Below are positions 1 through 7,799 of a DNA stretch of 64,000 bases, in pieces (within the stretch, counting starts at the first letter, position 1; the number at the start of each line of letters is the position of its first letter). This DNA is from CAZSNT01 sp964607765 (GTDB lineage: Bacteria > Verrucomicrobiota > Lentisphaeria > Oligosphaerales > JABHEG01). The stretch is taken from contig CAZSNT010000017.1 of NCBI GenBank assembly GCA_964607765.1, positions 1 through 64,000 of the forward strand, read 5' to 3'. The notes under the pieces were generated by a model that saw nothing but the letters and a program-made list of their open reading frames with translations, was not told the DNA's origin and did no database searches. The translations under genes and the position numbers were made by a program.

Positions 1-15
1 TCCTTTTTCTCTGAG

Positions 16-60
16 AACAACCCCTGCAGACATCACGGTGTCGGCAGGGGTTGTTTTTGT
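16..60 (+). terminator. Rho-independent terminator of a gene left of the window
   Basis: A 12-bp stem (AACAACCCCTGC at 16-27 pairing with GCAGGGGTTGTT at 44-55) is followed by a T-rich run on the plus strand. The loop holds a further GACA/TGTC pairing. No T run follows on the minus strand, so it terminates plus-strand transcription entering from outside the window. Confidence 0.8.
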
Positions 61-235
61 TTGGGGGCAGAGCCCGTGCCCGCGCTCGTCTCCGTCTTCC
101 TGCCTGAACACCCACCCATCCCGCATCCGCCGGACGGCGAAGTCGGGCACGACCTTGGCCCGGTCCCGGCCGCGCCTCTCGACCATCCGTGGGTCGGCCC
201 TGCCATCGGTGGGGAACTGCGGACCGGCTGATGGC
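61..235. other. Intergenic, no supported gene
   Basis: Between the terminator and the decayed lipocalin/GH16 copy I see only short open frames with no recognisable family, no ribosome-binding site and no clear promoter. Confidence 0.5.
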
Positions 236-312
236 ACACGGCTGAGTTGATTGTCGTCGATCAGACCCCGGAGCCGGGCACGCGATCGAGAGGGACCTCG
301 TGCAGCCAGTAG
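236..312 (+). pseudogene. Lipocalin (Blc-type) C-terminal remnant, left copy
   Basis: The frame encodes about 24 residues (TAELIVVDQTPEPGTRSRG...) ending in TAG at 310-312. It matches, almost codon for codon, the tail of the lipocalin fragment at 6176-6373. The start of the gene is gone: an in-frame TGA lies just upstream at 229-231. Several differences from the other copy are synonymous (GTT/GTC, CGA/AGA), so the two copies diverged partly while still coding. It belongs to the duplicated block 240-482. Confidence 0.6.
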
Positions 313-482
313 GTGGACATGCGCTGGCTCGTGGCGTATCGTCACTGCGACGTGCCTTCAAATACGGCTACTTCGAATGCCGCTATCGGTACGCGACCGC
401 CACAGGGACGAACAGCTCCTGGATCATGACGCGCGAGAGACCCCAGCAGCATTTCTGGATTGATATCAGCGAGGGGCACTAA
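240..482 (+). repeat. Degenerate duplicate of the 6301-6899 lipocalin-tail/GH16 block
   Basis: Positions 240-356 align without gaps to 6301-6417 (constant offset 6061). Positions 357-482 then align to 6773-6900. About 355 bp present at the right-hand locus (6418-6772) is missing here. The missing part covers the GH16 start codon, signal peptide and N-terminal third. A 3-bp in-frame deletion also separates the copies. Homology fades just before the serine hydrolase start at 508. Confidence 0.85.
357..482 (+). pseudogene. GH16 glycoside hydrolase internal fragment
   Basis: The fragment encodes FKYGYFECRYRY and then an EGH followed directly by TAA at 480-482. It corresponds to residues 103-144 of the intact GH16 protein at 6467-7729. 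The catalytic motif EIDINE of the intact copy reads WIDISE here, so the first catalytic glutamate is lost. With no start, no signal peptide and no C-terminal half, it cannot make an enzyme. Confidence 0.8.
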
Positions 483-507
483 CGGGTACAACGGGAACAG
501 TTCCTTT

Positions 508-1860
508 ATGGCCTCCTTTCCACGCAGCCAAGCACGCCGGATTCCGGCGGACGTGAGAGCCAACGTCCGCGCCCGCGTTGAGCAAGGCTGGGCGGGCGGT
601 TGCGTCCTTGGCGTCATCGATGCAATGGGCGTGGACTATTTCGCGTGCGGGCACACTTCGGTGTGCGGTGGCGCCCGTGTGGACCAGTGCAGTGTGTTCG
701 AGATTGGGTCGGTCACCAAAGTCTTCACTGGTTTGCTACTCGCCGACATGGTCGTCAAAGGGGAAGTGTCGCTTGGCGATCCCGTGCAGGATTATCTGCC
801 GCGCGATGTACGGGTGCCGGTCAGCGGCGCGCAGCCGATCACGCTGTGTCACCTGGCGACCCATCACTCGGGCCTGCCGTCCTGGATGCCCGGACTGGAG
901 TCGCGCGATCCGGATGAGCCGTACCGCTGCGCGGTGTACGAAGAGGACCAGCTTCTCGACAGCTTGAGCAACTACACGCTGACTCGGGAGCCGGGAACGC
1001 AGTATGAGTATTCGAACTGCGCCGTGCGACTGCTGGGCGCGGCGTTGGCACGGCACGATGGCGCCACGTACCAGGCCATGCTGCACCGGCGTGTCCTTGC
1101 ACCGCTCGGCATGAGCAGCACCATGGTCGACCTGACTCCGGGCGTGCAGGCTCGGCTCGCGGCCGGGTCGGATGACGGGCGGCCGATGCCGAACTGCACG
1201 CTGAGCGGTTTGCCCGGCTCCGGTGGGCTGCGGTCGACCGCGGAGGACCTGACCCGATTCCTCGCCGCGGCCATGGAGCTGGCACCGGGTCCGCTGGCCG
1301 CCGCCTTCCGGCTCGCCCGGGAGCCCGTGCATCAGATGAGCCCTGACCGCTGGGTGGGGCTTGGCTGGGCGCTCTGGCGCTGGGCCTCAGCACGTTTGAC
1401 CTGGCACAACGGCGGCACGGGCGGATACCGCAGCGCCATCGCGTTCGATCCGGAGCGATGCGTGGGCGCCGTGGTCTTGACCAACTCGACCGAAGACATG
1501 ACCGATGCCGCGGTCCATGTACTGGATGTCGGACACGCTCTCAAACCTGTGCGCACGAAGGCGGAGCTGGCCGATGCCGACCTCGACGCTTGCGTCGGGC
1601 GTTACCGACTCACGCCAACGTGCGTCGTGGTCATCACCCGGGACGACGCCACACTCGTTGTTCAGGCCGTTGGTGACATCATCTTCCCAGGCGCCGAACC
1701 GGACGAGCGCATCCGGATTTGGGCCAGCGCCCCGGACGAGTTCTTTTTCCATCGGGTCCCTGCAACGGTCAGCTTCAAGCGTGACGCCGACGGGCGTGCC
1801 CAAACAGTGACTATCCACCATGGCAACGCCGGTCGGCGTGCGGAACGCATCGCGCCGTAG
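508..1860 (+). CDS. Serine hydrolase, class C beta-lactamase/penicillin-binding-protein fold
   Basis: A 450-residue protein of the class C beta-lactamase-related family, which includes esterases, D-aminopeptidases and carboxypeptidases. The nucleophile motif SxxK reads SVTK in FEIGSVTKVF, the second motif YxN reads YSN, and HNGG stands in for the KTG triad. A C-terminal beta-rich region of about 100 residues follows, as in family members with a lipocalin-like tail. The frame opens from a TTG at 460, but that lies in the GH16 remnant, so I chose the ATG at 508. There is no obvious signal peptide. The substrate cannot be read from sequence; the phosphotransferase gene starts 48 bp downstream and is probably co-transcribed. 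Confidence 0.85.
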   Translation: MASFPRSQARRIPADVRANVRARVEQGWAGGCVLGVIDAMGVDYFACGHTSVCGGARVDQCSVFEIGSVTKVFTGLLLADMVVKGEVSLGDPVQDYLPRDVRVPVSGAQPITLCHLATHHSGLPSWMPGLESRDPDEPYRCAVYEEDQLLDSLSNYTLTREPGTQYEYSNCAVRLLGAALARHDGATYQAMLHRRVLAPLGMSSTMVDLTPGVQARLAAGSDDGRPMPNCTLSGLPGSGGLRSTAEDLTRFLAAAMELAPGPLAAAFRLAREPVHQMSPDRWVGLGWALWRWASARLTWHNGGTGGYRSAIAFDPERCVGAVVLTNSTEDMTDAAVHVLDVGHALKPVRTKAELADADLDACVGRYRLTPTCVVVITRDDATLVVQAVGDIIFPGAEPDERIRIWASAPDEFFFHRVPATVSFKRDADGRAQTVTIHHGNAGRRAERIAP

Positions 1861-1908
1861 ATGCGTTGGGATTGACCGAATGCCGGCTATTGGGAGCAGC
1901 GGACGGAT

Positions 1909-2913
1909 ATGGATGACGGAGCAGCATCGGCGACCGCGGACCACGGCCTGGCTGTTTCGGCCCTGGCCCGCTACTCGTTGGGTACTCACGAACTCACGCC
2001 GGTTGGAGTGAGCGAGAACACCACCTTCCGGGTGGATGCGGCGGACGGCTCGCGGTATCTGCTGCGCGTGCATCGGTCGTCAGCCAGGCTCGATCCGGCG
2101 TTTCGGAGCCCTGCCGTGATTCGATCCGAGCTGCAGTGGTTGCTGGCCCTGGCGCGGGAAACGGACCTGGTAGTCCAGGCGCCGGTTGCGAACCGCGACG
2201 GGGACTTGGTGACAGAGGTCCTGAGCGCTCAGGGCGAGCCGGTGACCTGTTCGGTGTTGCGCTGGATTGAGGGGGAGCGATTCGACCAGCAACGGGCGGA
2301 CGCGGAGGTCGTGGCGCGACGGTGCGGGGGAGTTTCCGCGGCAGTATCAGAACACGCGACTGACTGGTCGCAGCCGCCCGGCTTCACACGCCCCGACTAC
2401 GGCGCAGCTTGGGTCGAGGAGATGGCACGTGAGCTGAAGCCAACCGTTGATTGCGGCTTCATCAGCGCCGCTGACTATGCCCTGTTCGAGCAGGCATCTG
2501 ATGTTGTGGCCCGCGCCGTGACCGACCTGAGCGCAGACGCGTGGGGCTTGATCCACGCAGACTTGCACCCCAACAACTTGGTTGTCAAGGGTACCACGGT
2601 CTGCCCCATTGACTTCTCGCTGTGCGGGTTCGGTCCGTACTTGTTGGACTTGGCCACCACGCTTCAGGGGCTCAGGCCGGACCTGCGTCAGCCTGCAGCC
2701 GATGCCTACAGCCCCCGCTGCACGATCGACGAAGCGGCTGTGCGTTTGATGGAGGGAATCGCGTTCAGCTGGACCTTGGGATGCTTCGTGTTCTACCTGG
2801 ACACCCCGGAGCAGCAGGGCTGGCTACGTCAACGCATGCCCGGCATGTCCGAGATTGCTCAGGGCATTGTCGAGGGGAGAGTTCTGGGCCTGATGAACGT
2901 ACCGCGTGTCTGA
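1909..2913 (+). CDS. Phosphotransferase of the APH/homoserine kinase type II fold
   Basis: A 334-residue kinase-like protein of the aminoglycoside-phosphotransferase superfamily. The catalytic loop is HADLHPNN, giving the HxDxxxxN Brenner motif. The metal-binding segment reads IDFSLCGFG, where DFD would be usual; the first Asp is kept. The N-lobe pattern NTTFRV...YLLRVHR fits the ATP-binding hairpin. Family members phosphorylate small hydroxylated compounds such as homoserine, choline, aminoglycosides or sugars; the substrate here is unknown. It follows the serine hydrolase on the same strand and converges with the sialate esterase gene. Confidence 0.85.
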   Translation: MDDGAASATADHGLAVSALARYSLGTHELTPVGVSENTTFRVDAADGSRYLLRVHRSSARLDPAFRSPAVIRSELQWLLALARETDLVVQAPVANRDGDLVTEVLSAQGEPVTCSVLRWIEGERFDQQRADAEVVARRCGGVSAAVSEHATDWSQPPGFTRPDYGAAWVEEMARELKPTVDCGFISAADYALFEQASDVVARAVTDLSADAWGLIHADLHPNNLVVKGTTVCPIDFSLCGFGPYLLDLATTLQGLRPDLRQPAADAYSPRCTIDEAAVRLMEGIAFSWTLGCFVFYLDTPEQQGWLRQRMPGMSEIAQGIVEGRVLGLMNVPRV

Positions 2914-3016
2914 TTGGCGTTGCCGCGTCCTGCCGACCGCAGCAGGCGAAATCGGCCCTCGGTCAGACGGAATCCTGTTTGTGCTTCTCCAGTGTGGGCG
3001 TGCGGGGCTTTGCTTC

Positions 3017-4945
3017 TCAGTAGCGTTTGATGTTGCGGAGGGGCGCCGCCTTGCCTCTCTCCGCGACGATGATCCAGGTTCCGTCCACGGGCGCCCGGAA
3101 CGTGACGAACTGCCGACCGTCCTCTTCGTTGGTCTCGGCGGGGAGTTCTGTGCCCTCCGTCTCGACGACGCATGCGTTCCAGGCTTTCCCAACATACGCT
3201 GACACAGTGGCCTGCGCGTCGCCGGGCGCGCGTCGCCACGGCAGGAGCTGGAAGACATAGCCGTCGGCGCGCACATGTGCCAGGTTCAGTCTCGGCTTGT
3301 CTTTCCCTTCAGCCTGCACTCTGACCAGCCCATCGTCCTTTACGTGTCCTGACCAGGGGAGACGCCCCATGTTGTGCCTGAATGGCGAGGCGGGCAGTCC
3401 CTCGCTGTTGAACAGAGTTTCGTGGGGATTCTCGCTCACGGCATAGCCAACCGCGGCGATCGCTTCGATCTCGGGATGCGAGATTTCAATGGTCGCTTGG
3501 TCGACGACGGTCGCATTCCCCCAGCGATGGGGTCCCTTCGCGTCCTTCACATACACACCACTGATTCCGTCGATGGAAGGCTTATAGACGATGCCTTTGC
3601 CGGCCGAGTCGAACGTCACACGAGCCTTGTTGCCTTCGATCGTCACACCTGTGGCCAGTGGCCCTCGATAGATGTGGCGCTGGCCGTAGGCAACCGTCAG
3701 GGCCGCCAAGCCCATGCGACGCCCCGCTTCGGCTTTCTGCAGGAAGTGCGTGTCCTGGTCGCCGACATCGTAGAGCTCGACCAGCGCGACGTTCTCGTCT
3801 TCGCCAAAGAGCTTAAGCGCCCTGCGGATCCCCGCGTTTGTGCTCGAGCGGTAGAACCAGGCAGGCTTTGGCGTGAGGTCGGGGGAACTGGCCGTGTTTC
3901 GGGTCAGGGTACCCCACACGAAAGCAAAGTGCTGGCCGAACAGCTTTCGCCACTGAGTGGCCATGGCGACCAGCCGTTCCCCGTAAGGGCCGCCTGGGCC
4001 GCCTTCGCCCTGATGCCAGATCACGCCTTGCACGGCGAACGGCGCCAGGGGGTGAATCCGGGTGTTGTAGAGCGCGGTCGGGAAGTTGCAGATGGCCATG
4101 TCGCCGGGCCACTTCCCTTCCTGTGTCTGCCACCACTGCTTCGCAGCCTGGTCGAAGTCCTCCCACGACTTGAGCGTCTTGCCTTTCTTCGCCAGGCTCT
4201 GCTGGCGATAGGCGAAGAGCTCTTCGTAGTAGTTCGGCTTCCCTTTGCCGCCGGGGAAACCCTCCAGTGTCTCACGTGCCATCCACGCGCCCTGGTTCGT
4301 GCCCGAAACGGCCACGTGGACGATGCCGACCGGCACATTGACACCATCCCGCACGATCCGCGCAAAGCAGATCGGGAGATTGACGCTGGCTGGGGGGGGG
4401 GCTTCCGCAAGAACCTGCCATGGGGCGTCCTTCGGTGTCGGGGCAATGTCGGGCTGCGGCTCGAGAGAGGCCCCGAACCCGAAGCGTGTGATGCGTATTT
4501 GCGCCCTCTCGCCACGCGCGCCCGGCGACACACGAGGGGGGTAGAACCCCGTGTCCCGGTCAGGTCCTGAGTGGTTCATGTTCGACTGACCAGCCGCAAT
4601 CCACACTTCCCCGACAAGGACGTCCTTCCGCTCGATCTCCGCCTCCCCGATTCGCACCGTGAGACCGCGTGCCTGCCGACTCGCGGGCATTGGCTCGAGC
4701 AGGACCTTCCAATAGCCGGCCGCGTCTGCCTTGCCCCGCACCTGCTGCCCCGCAAAGCTGACGTGCACATCATCCCCTGGGCTACCCCAGCCCCAGACGG
4801 GAACCTGCGCGTTGCGCTGAAGCACCATATTGTCCTGGAAGATGCGGGCAACGCGCGCCTCTGCCCCGGCCGCGGCCAGGCTTCCCAACGTTGCGACAGC
4901 CGCTGCACAACAAAGCCCGAACACTCTGGATCTCCTGAACTGCAT
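3017..4945 (-). CDS. Sialate O-acetylesterase-family secreted SGNH esterase
   Basis: A 642-residue exported esterase, predicted to remove acetyl groups from sialic acids or other polysaccharide sugars. A signal peptide covers about residues 1-30 (hydrophobic run, then AAAGAEA). The nucleophile block GQSNM starts near residue 119, and WHQGEGG, matching the WHQGE block of the family, lies near residue 310. The C-terminal ~110 residues form an extra beta-rich domain. I chose ATG 4945 over an upstream frame extension because GGGAGAGGAAC sits just before it. It lies downstream of the DUF4886 gene on the same strand and next to the GH16 locus, which suggests joint action on an acetylated glycan. 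Confidence 0.9.
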   Translation of the reverse strand: MQFRRSRVFGLCCAAAVATLGSLAAAGAEARVARIFQDNMVLQRNAQVPVWGWGSPGDDVHVSFAGQQVRGKADAAGYWKVLLEPMPASRQARGLTVRIGEAEIERKDVLVGEVWIAAGQSNMNHSGPDRDTGFYPPRVSPGARGERAQIRITRFGFGASLEPQPDIAPTPKDAPWQVLAEAPPPASVNLPICFARIVRDGVNVPVGIVHVAVSGTNQGAWMARETLEGFPGGKGKPNYYEELFAYRQQSLAKKGKTLKSWEDFDQAAKQWWQTQEGKWPGDMAICNFPTALYNTRIHPLAPFAVQGVIWHQGEGGPGGPYGERLVAMATQWRKLFGQHFAFVWGTLTRNTASSPDLTPKPAWFYRSSTNAGIRRALKLFGEDENVALVELYDVGDQDTHFLQKAEAGRRMGLAALTVAYGQRHIYRGPLATGVTIEGNKARVTFDSAGKGIVYKPSIDGISGVYVKDAKGPHRWGNATVVDQATIEISHPEIEAIAAVGYAVSENPHETLFNSEGLPASPFRHNMGRLPWSGHVKDDGLVRVQAEGKDKPRLNLAHVRADGYVFQLLPWRRAPGDAQATVSAYVGKAWNACVVETEGTELPAETNEEDGRQFVTFRAPVDGTWIIVAERGKAAPLRNIKRY

Positions 4946-5137
4946 GTTCCTCTCCCGTTCATGTCTTGTGTACAATGTCAGGTGTCGCGGCCTGGAGATC
5001 CGGTCGTTCCAGACCGGCCGCCGTGCGCGCTATTTCGCCCCACGCGGGCACGGGATATGGGATATGGCGCACGCCGGCCGGTAGGAGAACCGGCGCAGGA
5101 ACTTGGCCCACAAGACGCTTGGACGTCACCAGGCCAG

Positions 5138-6070
5138 CTAGTTCCCCGCCCGCAACTCCGTCACGGACCGGTGCGCTGTCTCCTGCAGAAATCTCGCATA
5201 GTCGGCATCAATGCCTTTGGGGACATAGGGGTTCTCTATCACGCTCTGCCCAAACAGGACCTCGAACCAGACACAGCCGATCAGATACTTCCCTGCTTGA
5301 CTTGCATGATGCCCGTCCATGCCTAGTCTGAAGCTGCCGTCTTTCTGTTTCCTCCAGCTGTAGCCGGTGTGCAACGAGTGCGTCTGGTCGGGTAGGTCGG
5401 GCTTCGCGGCGTTGCCGAAATCGAATGTCGTGTCTGGCTTGAACCCCCATTCCGGGTCTCTGTCGGCCAGGTACATGGCATCGCCGCTTGGCAGGATGTC
5501 GATCCCGAGCTCTTTCGCGATGGTGTGGTAGTTGGCACGGACCTGTTCATACATCACCTGTTGAGTGTGCGGCGCTCTTCCCTCGTTCTCCGGCTTGAAC
5601 CACGGGTCGTCCACCCGGTACGCCCAGATCTGGTGAAGCAGGGCTCTCGCCTGGGGCGCGTGTTCGCGGATGTAGTCGTGGAGATTCCGCGCATACGGGC
5701 GGTACGATCCCAGGTCATGGCTGTGGTAGCTGACTTGCTGGATGGTGACGACATCCCAGGTGTCTTTGGTCAGCTGCTGCGCGAGGCTGGATCTCCCGCT
5801 GCCGTAAGGGCTGCCTGCCTTGTCCGAATGGTCGGCCTCGTACTTCTCCACATGATCCCAATGCCGCTTCATGGTGCAGCCGCCGAGGTTCGCCTTCGCA
5901 TACACCAGCTTGTTGCCGGCTGCCTCGGCCAGCTTTGGCAGGTAGGTCAGTGCGTTGTCCGCAAAGCTGTTGCCGATGGTCAGCACACGCACCGTGTTAG
6001 GCTCGGCGTGGGCGATTCCGGTCAGAAGCAGCGAACAGATCAGTACGACAGCAGGAACGCGGAAGTTCAT
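5138..6070 (-). CDS. Secreted DUF4886 SGNH-hydrolase-like protein
   Basis: A 310-residue exported protein of the DUF4886 family. A signal peptide ends about residue 22 (TGIAHA). SGNH block I reads TIGNSF with Ser at about residue 35, and a C-terminal DGHHASQAGKYL supplies the D..H pair typical of SGNH hydrolases. This start has AAGGACC upstream; the longer frame begins in the regulatory region. In PVC and Bacteroidota genomes such proteins occur beside glycan esterases and sulfatases, so carbohydrate deacylation is the likely role. The esterase gene follows after 192 bp; a small inverted repeat (CCGGTC/GACCGG, 5000-5017) sits in that gap. Confidence 0.8.
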   Translation of the reverse strand: MNFRVPAVVLICSLLLTGIAHAEPNTVRVLTIGNSFADNALTYLPKLAEAAGNKLVYAKANLGGCTMKRHWDHVEKYEADHSDKAGSPYGSGRSSLAQQLTKDTWDVVTIQQVSYHSHDLGSYRPYARNLHDYIREHAPQARALLHQIWAYRVDDPWFKPENEGRAPHTQQVMYEQVRANYHTIAKELGIDILPSGDAMYLADRDPEWGFKPDTTFDFGNAAKPDLPDQTHSLHTGYSWRKQKDGSFRLGMDGHHASQAGKYLIGCVWFEVLFGQSVIENPYVPKGIDADYARFLQETAHRSVTELRAGN

Positions 6071-6175
6071 GTTGAGGTCCTTTTTTCGAATGCGGAAACC
6101 GGTTGGGAGTTGGGCTGCGAACATTGTCGCCACCGTCCCCGTTGTCAAGCTCTAGTCCAGACAGGTTTCCAGGCG

Positions 6176-6373
6176 TGCCGCTACGCTGTGGTCTGTGGCA
6201 ACACCCGCGGGTACCTTTGGATTCTGAGTCGCACACGTCCTCTGCCGACGCAGATAAGTGAGGAACTGATCGCTACGGCGCAGGAGCCGGGGTTCGACAC
6301 GGCCGAGTTGATTGTTGTCGATCAGAGCCCGGAGCCGGGCACGCGATCGCGAGGGACCTCGCGCAGCCAGTAG
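6176..6373 (+). pseudogene. Truncated bacterial lipocalin (Blc-type), C-terminal part only
   Basis: The plus-strand frame encodes RYAVVCGN, YLWILSRT, then a GFDTAELI block, ending in TAG at 6371-6373. This is the conserved end of bacterial outer-membrane lipocalins (last barrel strands, WxLSRTP, then a helix with GFDT). The N-terminal two thirds, including the GxW motif and lipobox, are absent; upstream the frame merges into the antisense of the DUF4886 gene. The intact ancestor probably stood before the GH16 gene, since a copy of its tail also precedes the GH16 remnant at the left edge. The assignment is by pattern only. Confidence 0.65.
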
Positions 6374-6417
6374 GTGGACATGCGCTGGCTCGTGGCGTAT
6401 CGTCACTGCGACGTGCC
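6301..6417 (+). repeat. Right-hand copy of the 117-bp block also at 240-356
   Basis: Direct repeat of 240-356 with few substitutions. It covers the last codons of the lipocalin remnant and the first part of the GH16 leader region. The rest of 6071-6466 is the divergent control region of the DUF4886 and GH16 genes; no clear -35/-10 pair stands out. Confidence 0.85.
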
Positions 6418-6466
6418 TGAAGGTGTGTTTCGGCCGGCGTGACCTCGATCGAGATGGAGACAGCAG

Positions 6467-7729
6467 ATGAATGGTTCGGCTCTGGGGACGGCGATGGTGC
6501 TGCTTGGTACGGCGGCCGCGATGGCGCAGGATGCGTCGGTGTCCGGCCCGCCGGGCGAGGGTTGGCGCCTGGTCTTCGAGGATCAGTTCGATGGCACGGA
6601 CGCTGATCTGGACGCAAAGTGGGAGGCGCAGAACGGGCCGAGCGGCCACATCCTGTGCAGTCGCTGGCGTGACAACGCCGTGCTGGAAGACGGCCTGCTA
6701 CGCCTGGTGGCGCGCAAACAGAAGCGCGCTGGCCAGGACTGGACCGCAGCCAGTCTCTGGACACGCAAGACGTTCAAATACGGCTACTTCGAATGCCGCT
6801 ATCGGTACGCGGCCGCCACGGGGACGAACAACTCGTTCTGGATCATGACGCGCGGGAGGCCCGAGCAGCGTTTCGAGATTGACATCAACGAGGGGCATTA
6901 CCCCAACGAGGTCAACATGAACCTCCACAACCACTCGGGGACGCACTGGGCGAGAGGCGGACGGTGGTATCCCGGGGGCGGGGCGCCTGGCACGTCACAG
7001 GACGATGCGGGCTTCAATGTCGTGTTGGAGCATCCCGTTCGGACGGATGCTCTGCGTTTCGTCTCGGAGGATGGCGATGCAGTGCGACTGATGGAACTCC
7101 GCGCGTTCCCCCCGAGCCGGGAGGGCTATCCCAGCGTGTTCCCGAACCCGATGGAAGCCCAGCCCGACGTTCCCAACCTTGCTCGGCAGGCACGTGCGGC
7201 GGCCAGTTCACAGCTGAACGAGCAGTATGGACCCGAGAAGGTCAGTGACGGGAAACTGGGCACCCCGTCCCGTTGGGTGAGTGCCTACGACGGGGGACCT
7301 CACAGGCTGACGTTGACGTTTGACTCCGCGGTGGACATCGGTTGCCTGCAGTTCATCAGCGGTTGGAAGGAGGGGAGTGAATGGCGCTGCATCGTGCAGG
7401 ATTTCCGCATCGAGTATCGTGCCGGTGACCAGTGGCTCCCTGTGCCGGGCGCGGACAGCAAGGGGATGGGGCGGGACACGATGCATGACCTCGCCCGGGA
7501 GCACAACCTGGCCCGATCGTTCCACACATACGCCCTGCAGTGGAACGAGGATGAGCTGATCTACTACTTCGACGGTCAGGAAATCCGCCGCCAACCCCAC
7601 ACCATCTGTCGTGGCCCTGCGCACCTCTGGCTAAGTCTCGCGATCATCAAGTGGGCCGGCCGTGTCAGCGACGACATCGACGGCACGTCCATGGATGTGG
7701 ATTACGTTCGGGTCTGGCAGAGACGGTGA
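6467..7729 (+). CDS. GH16 family glycoside hydrolase with an inserted discoidin-like domain
   Basis: A 420-residue secreted beta-glycanase-like enzyme (GH16 covers laminarinases, agarases, carrageenases and others). A signal peptide occupies about residues 1-21. The catalytic motif ExDxxE reads EIDINE (E137, D139, E142). Then EVNMNLHNHSG breaks off near residue 165. Residues about 177-345 look like an F5/8 type C (discoidin) carbohydrate-binding module. The GH16 fold resumes with FHTYALQW...YFDGQ and ends YVRVWQRR. GGAG lies upstream of the ATG. A decayed copy is at 357-482. The exact substrate cannot be told. Confidence 0.88.
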   Translation: MNGSALGTAMVLLGTAAAMAQDASVSGPPGEGWRLVFEDQFDGTDADLDAKWEAQNGPSGHILCSRWRDNAVLEDGLLRLVARKQKRAGQDWTAASLWTRKTFKYGYFECRYRYAAATGTNNSFWIMTRGRPEQRFEIDINEGHYPNEVNMNLHNHSGTHWARGGRWYPGGGAPGTSQDDAGFNVVLEHPVRTDALRFVSEDGDAVRLMELRAFPPSREGYPSVFPNPMEAQPDVPNLARQARAAASSQLNEQYGPEKVSDGKLGTPSRWVSAYDGGPHRLTLTFDSAVDIGCLQFISGWKEGSEWRCIVQDFRIEYRAGDQWLPVPGADSKGMGRDTMHDLAREHNLARSFHTYALQWNEDELIYYFDGQEIRRQPHTICRGPAHLWLSLAIIKWAGRVSDDIDGTSMDVDYVRVWQRR

Positions 7730-7799
7730 TCTGACACGGATATCCTGCTCCGCCTGATGTTCTCAGGCTGGCGCTTCGCGGCGGCGTGCAGGGCGGCGC

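Noticed and set aside
508..1860. Antibiotic-resistance beta-lactamase
   Set aside because: The SxxK/YxN/HxG pattern is shared by many esterases and peptidases; there is no signal peptide or AmpC-like context.
5000..5017. Terminator between the DUF4886 and esterase genes
   Set aside because: The stem is only 6 bp and no T tract follows on the minus strand.
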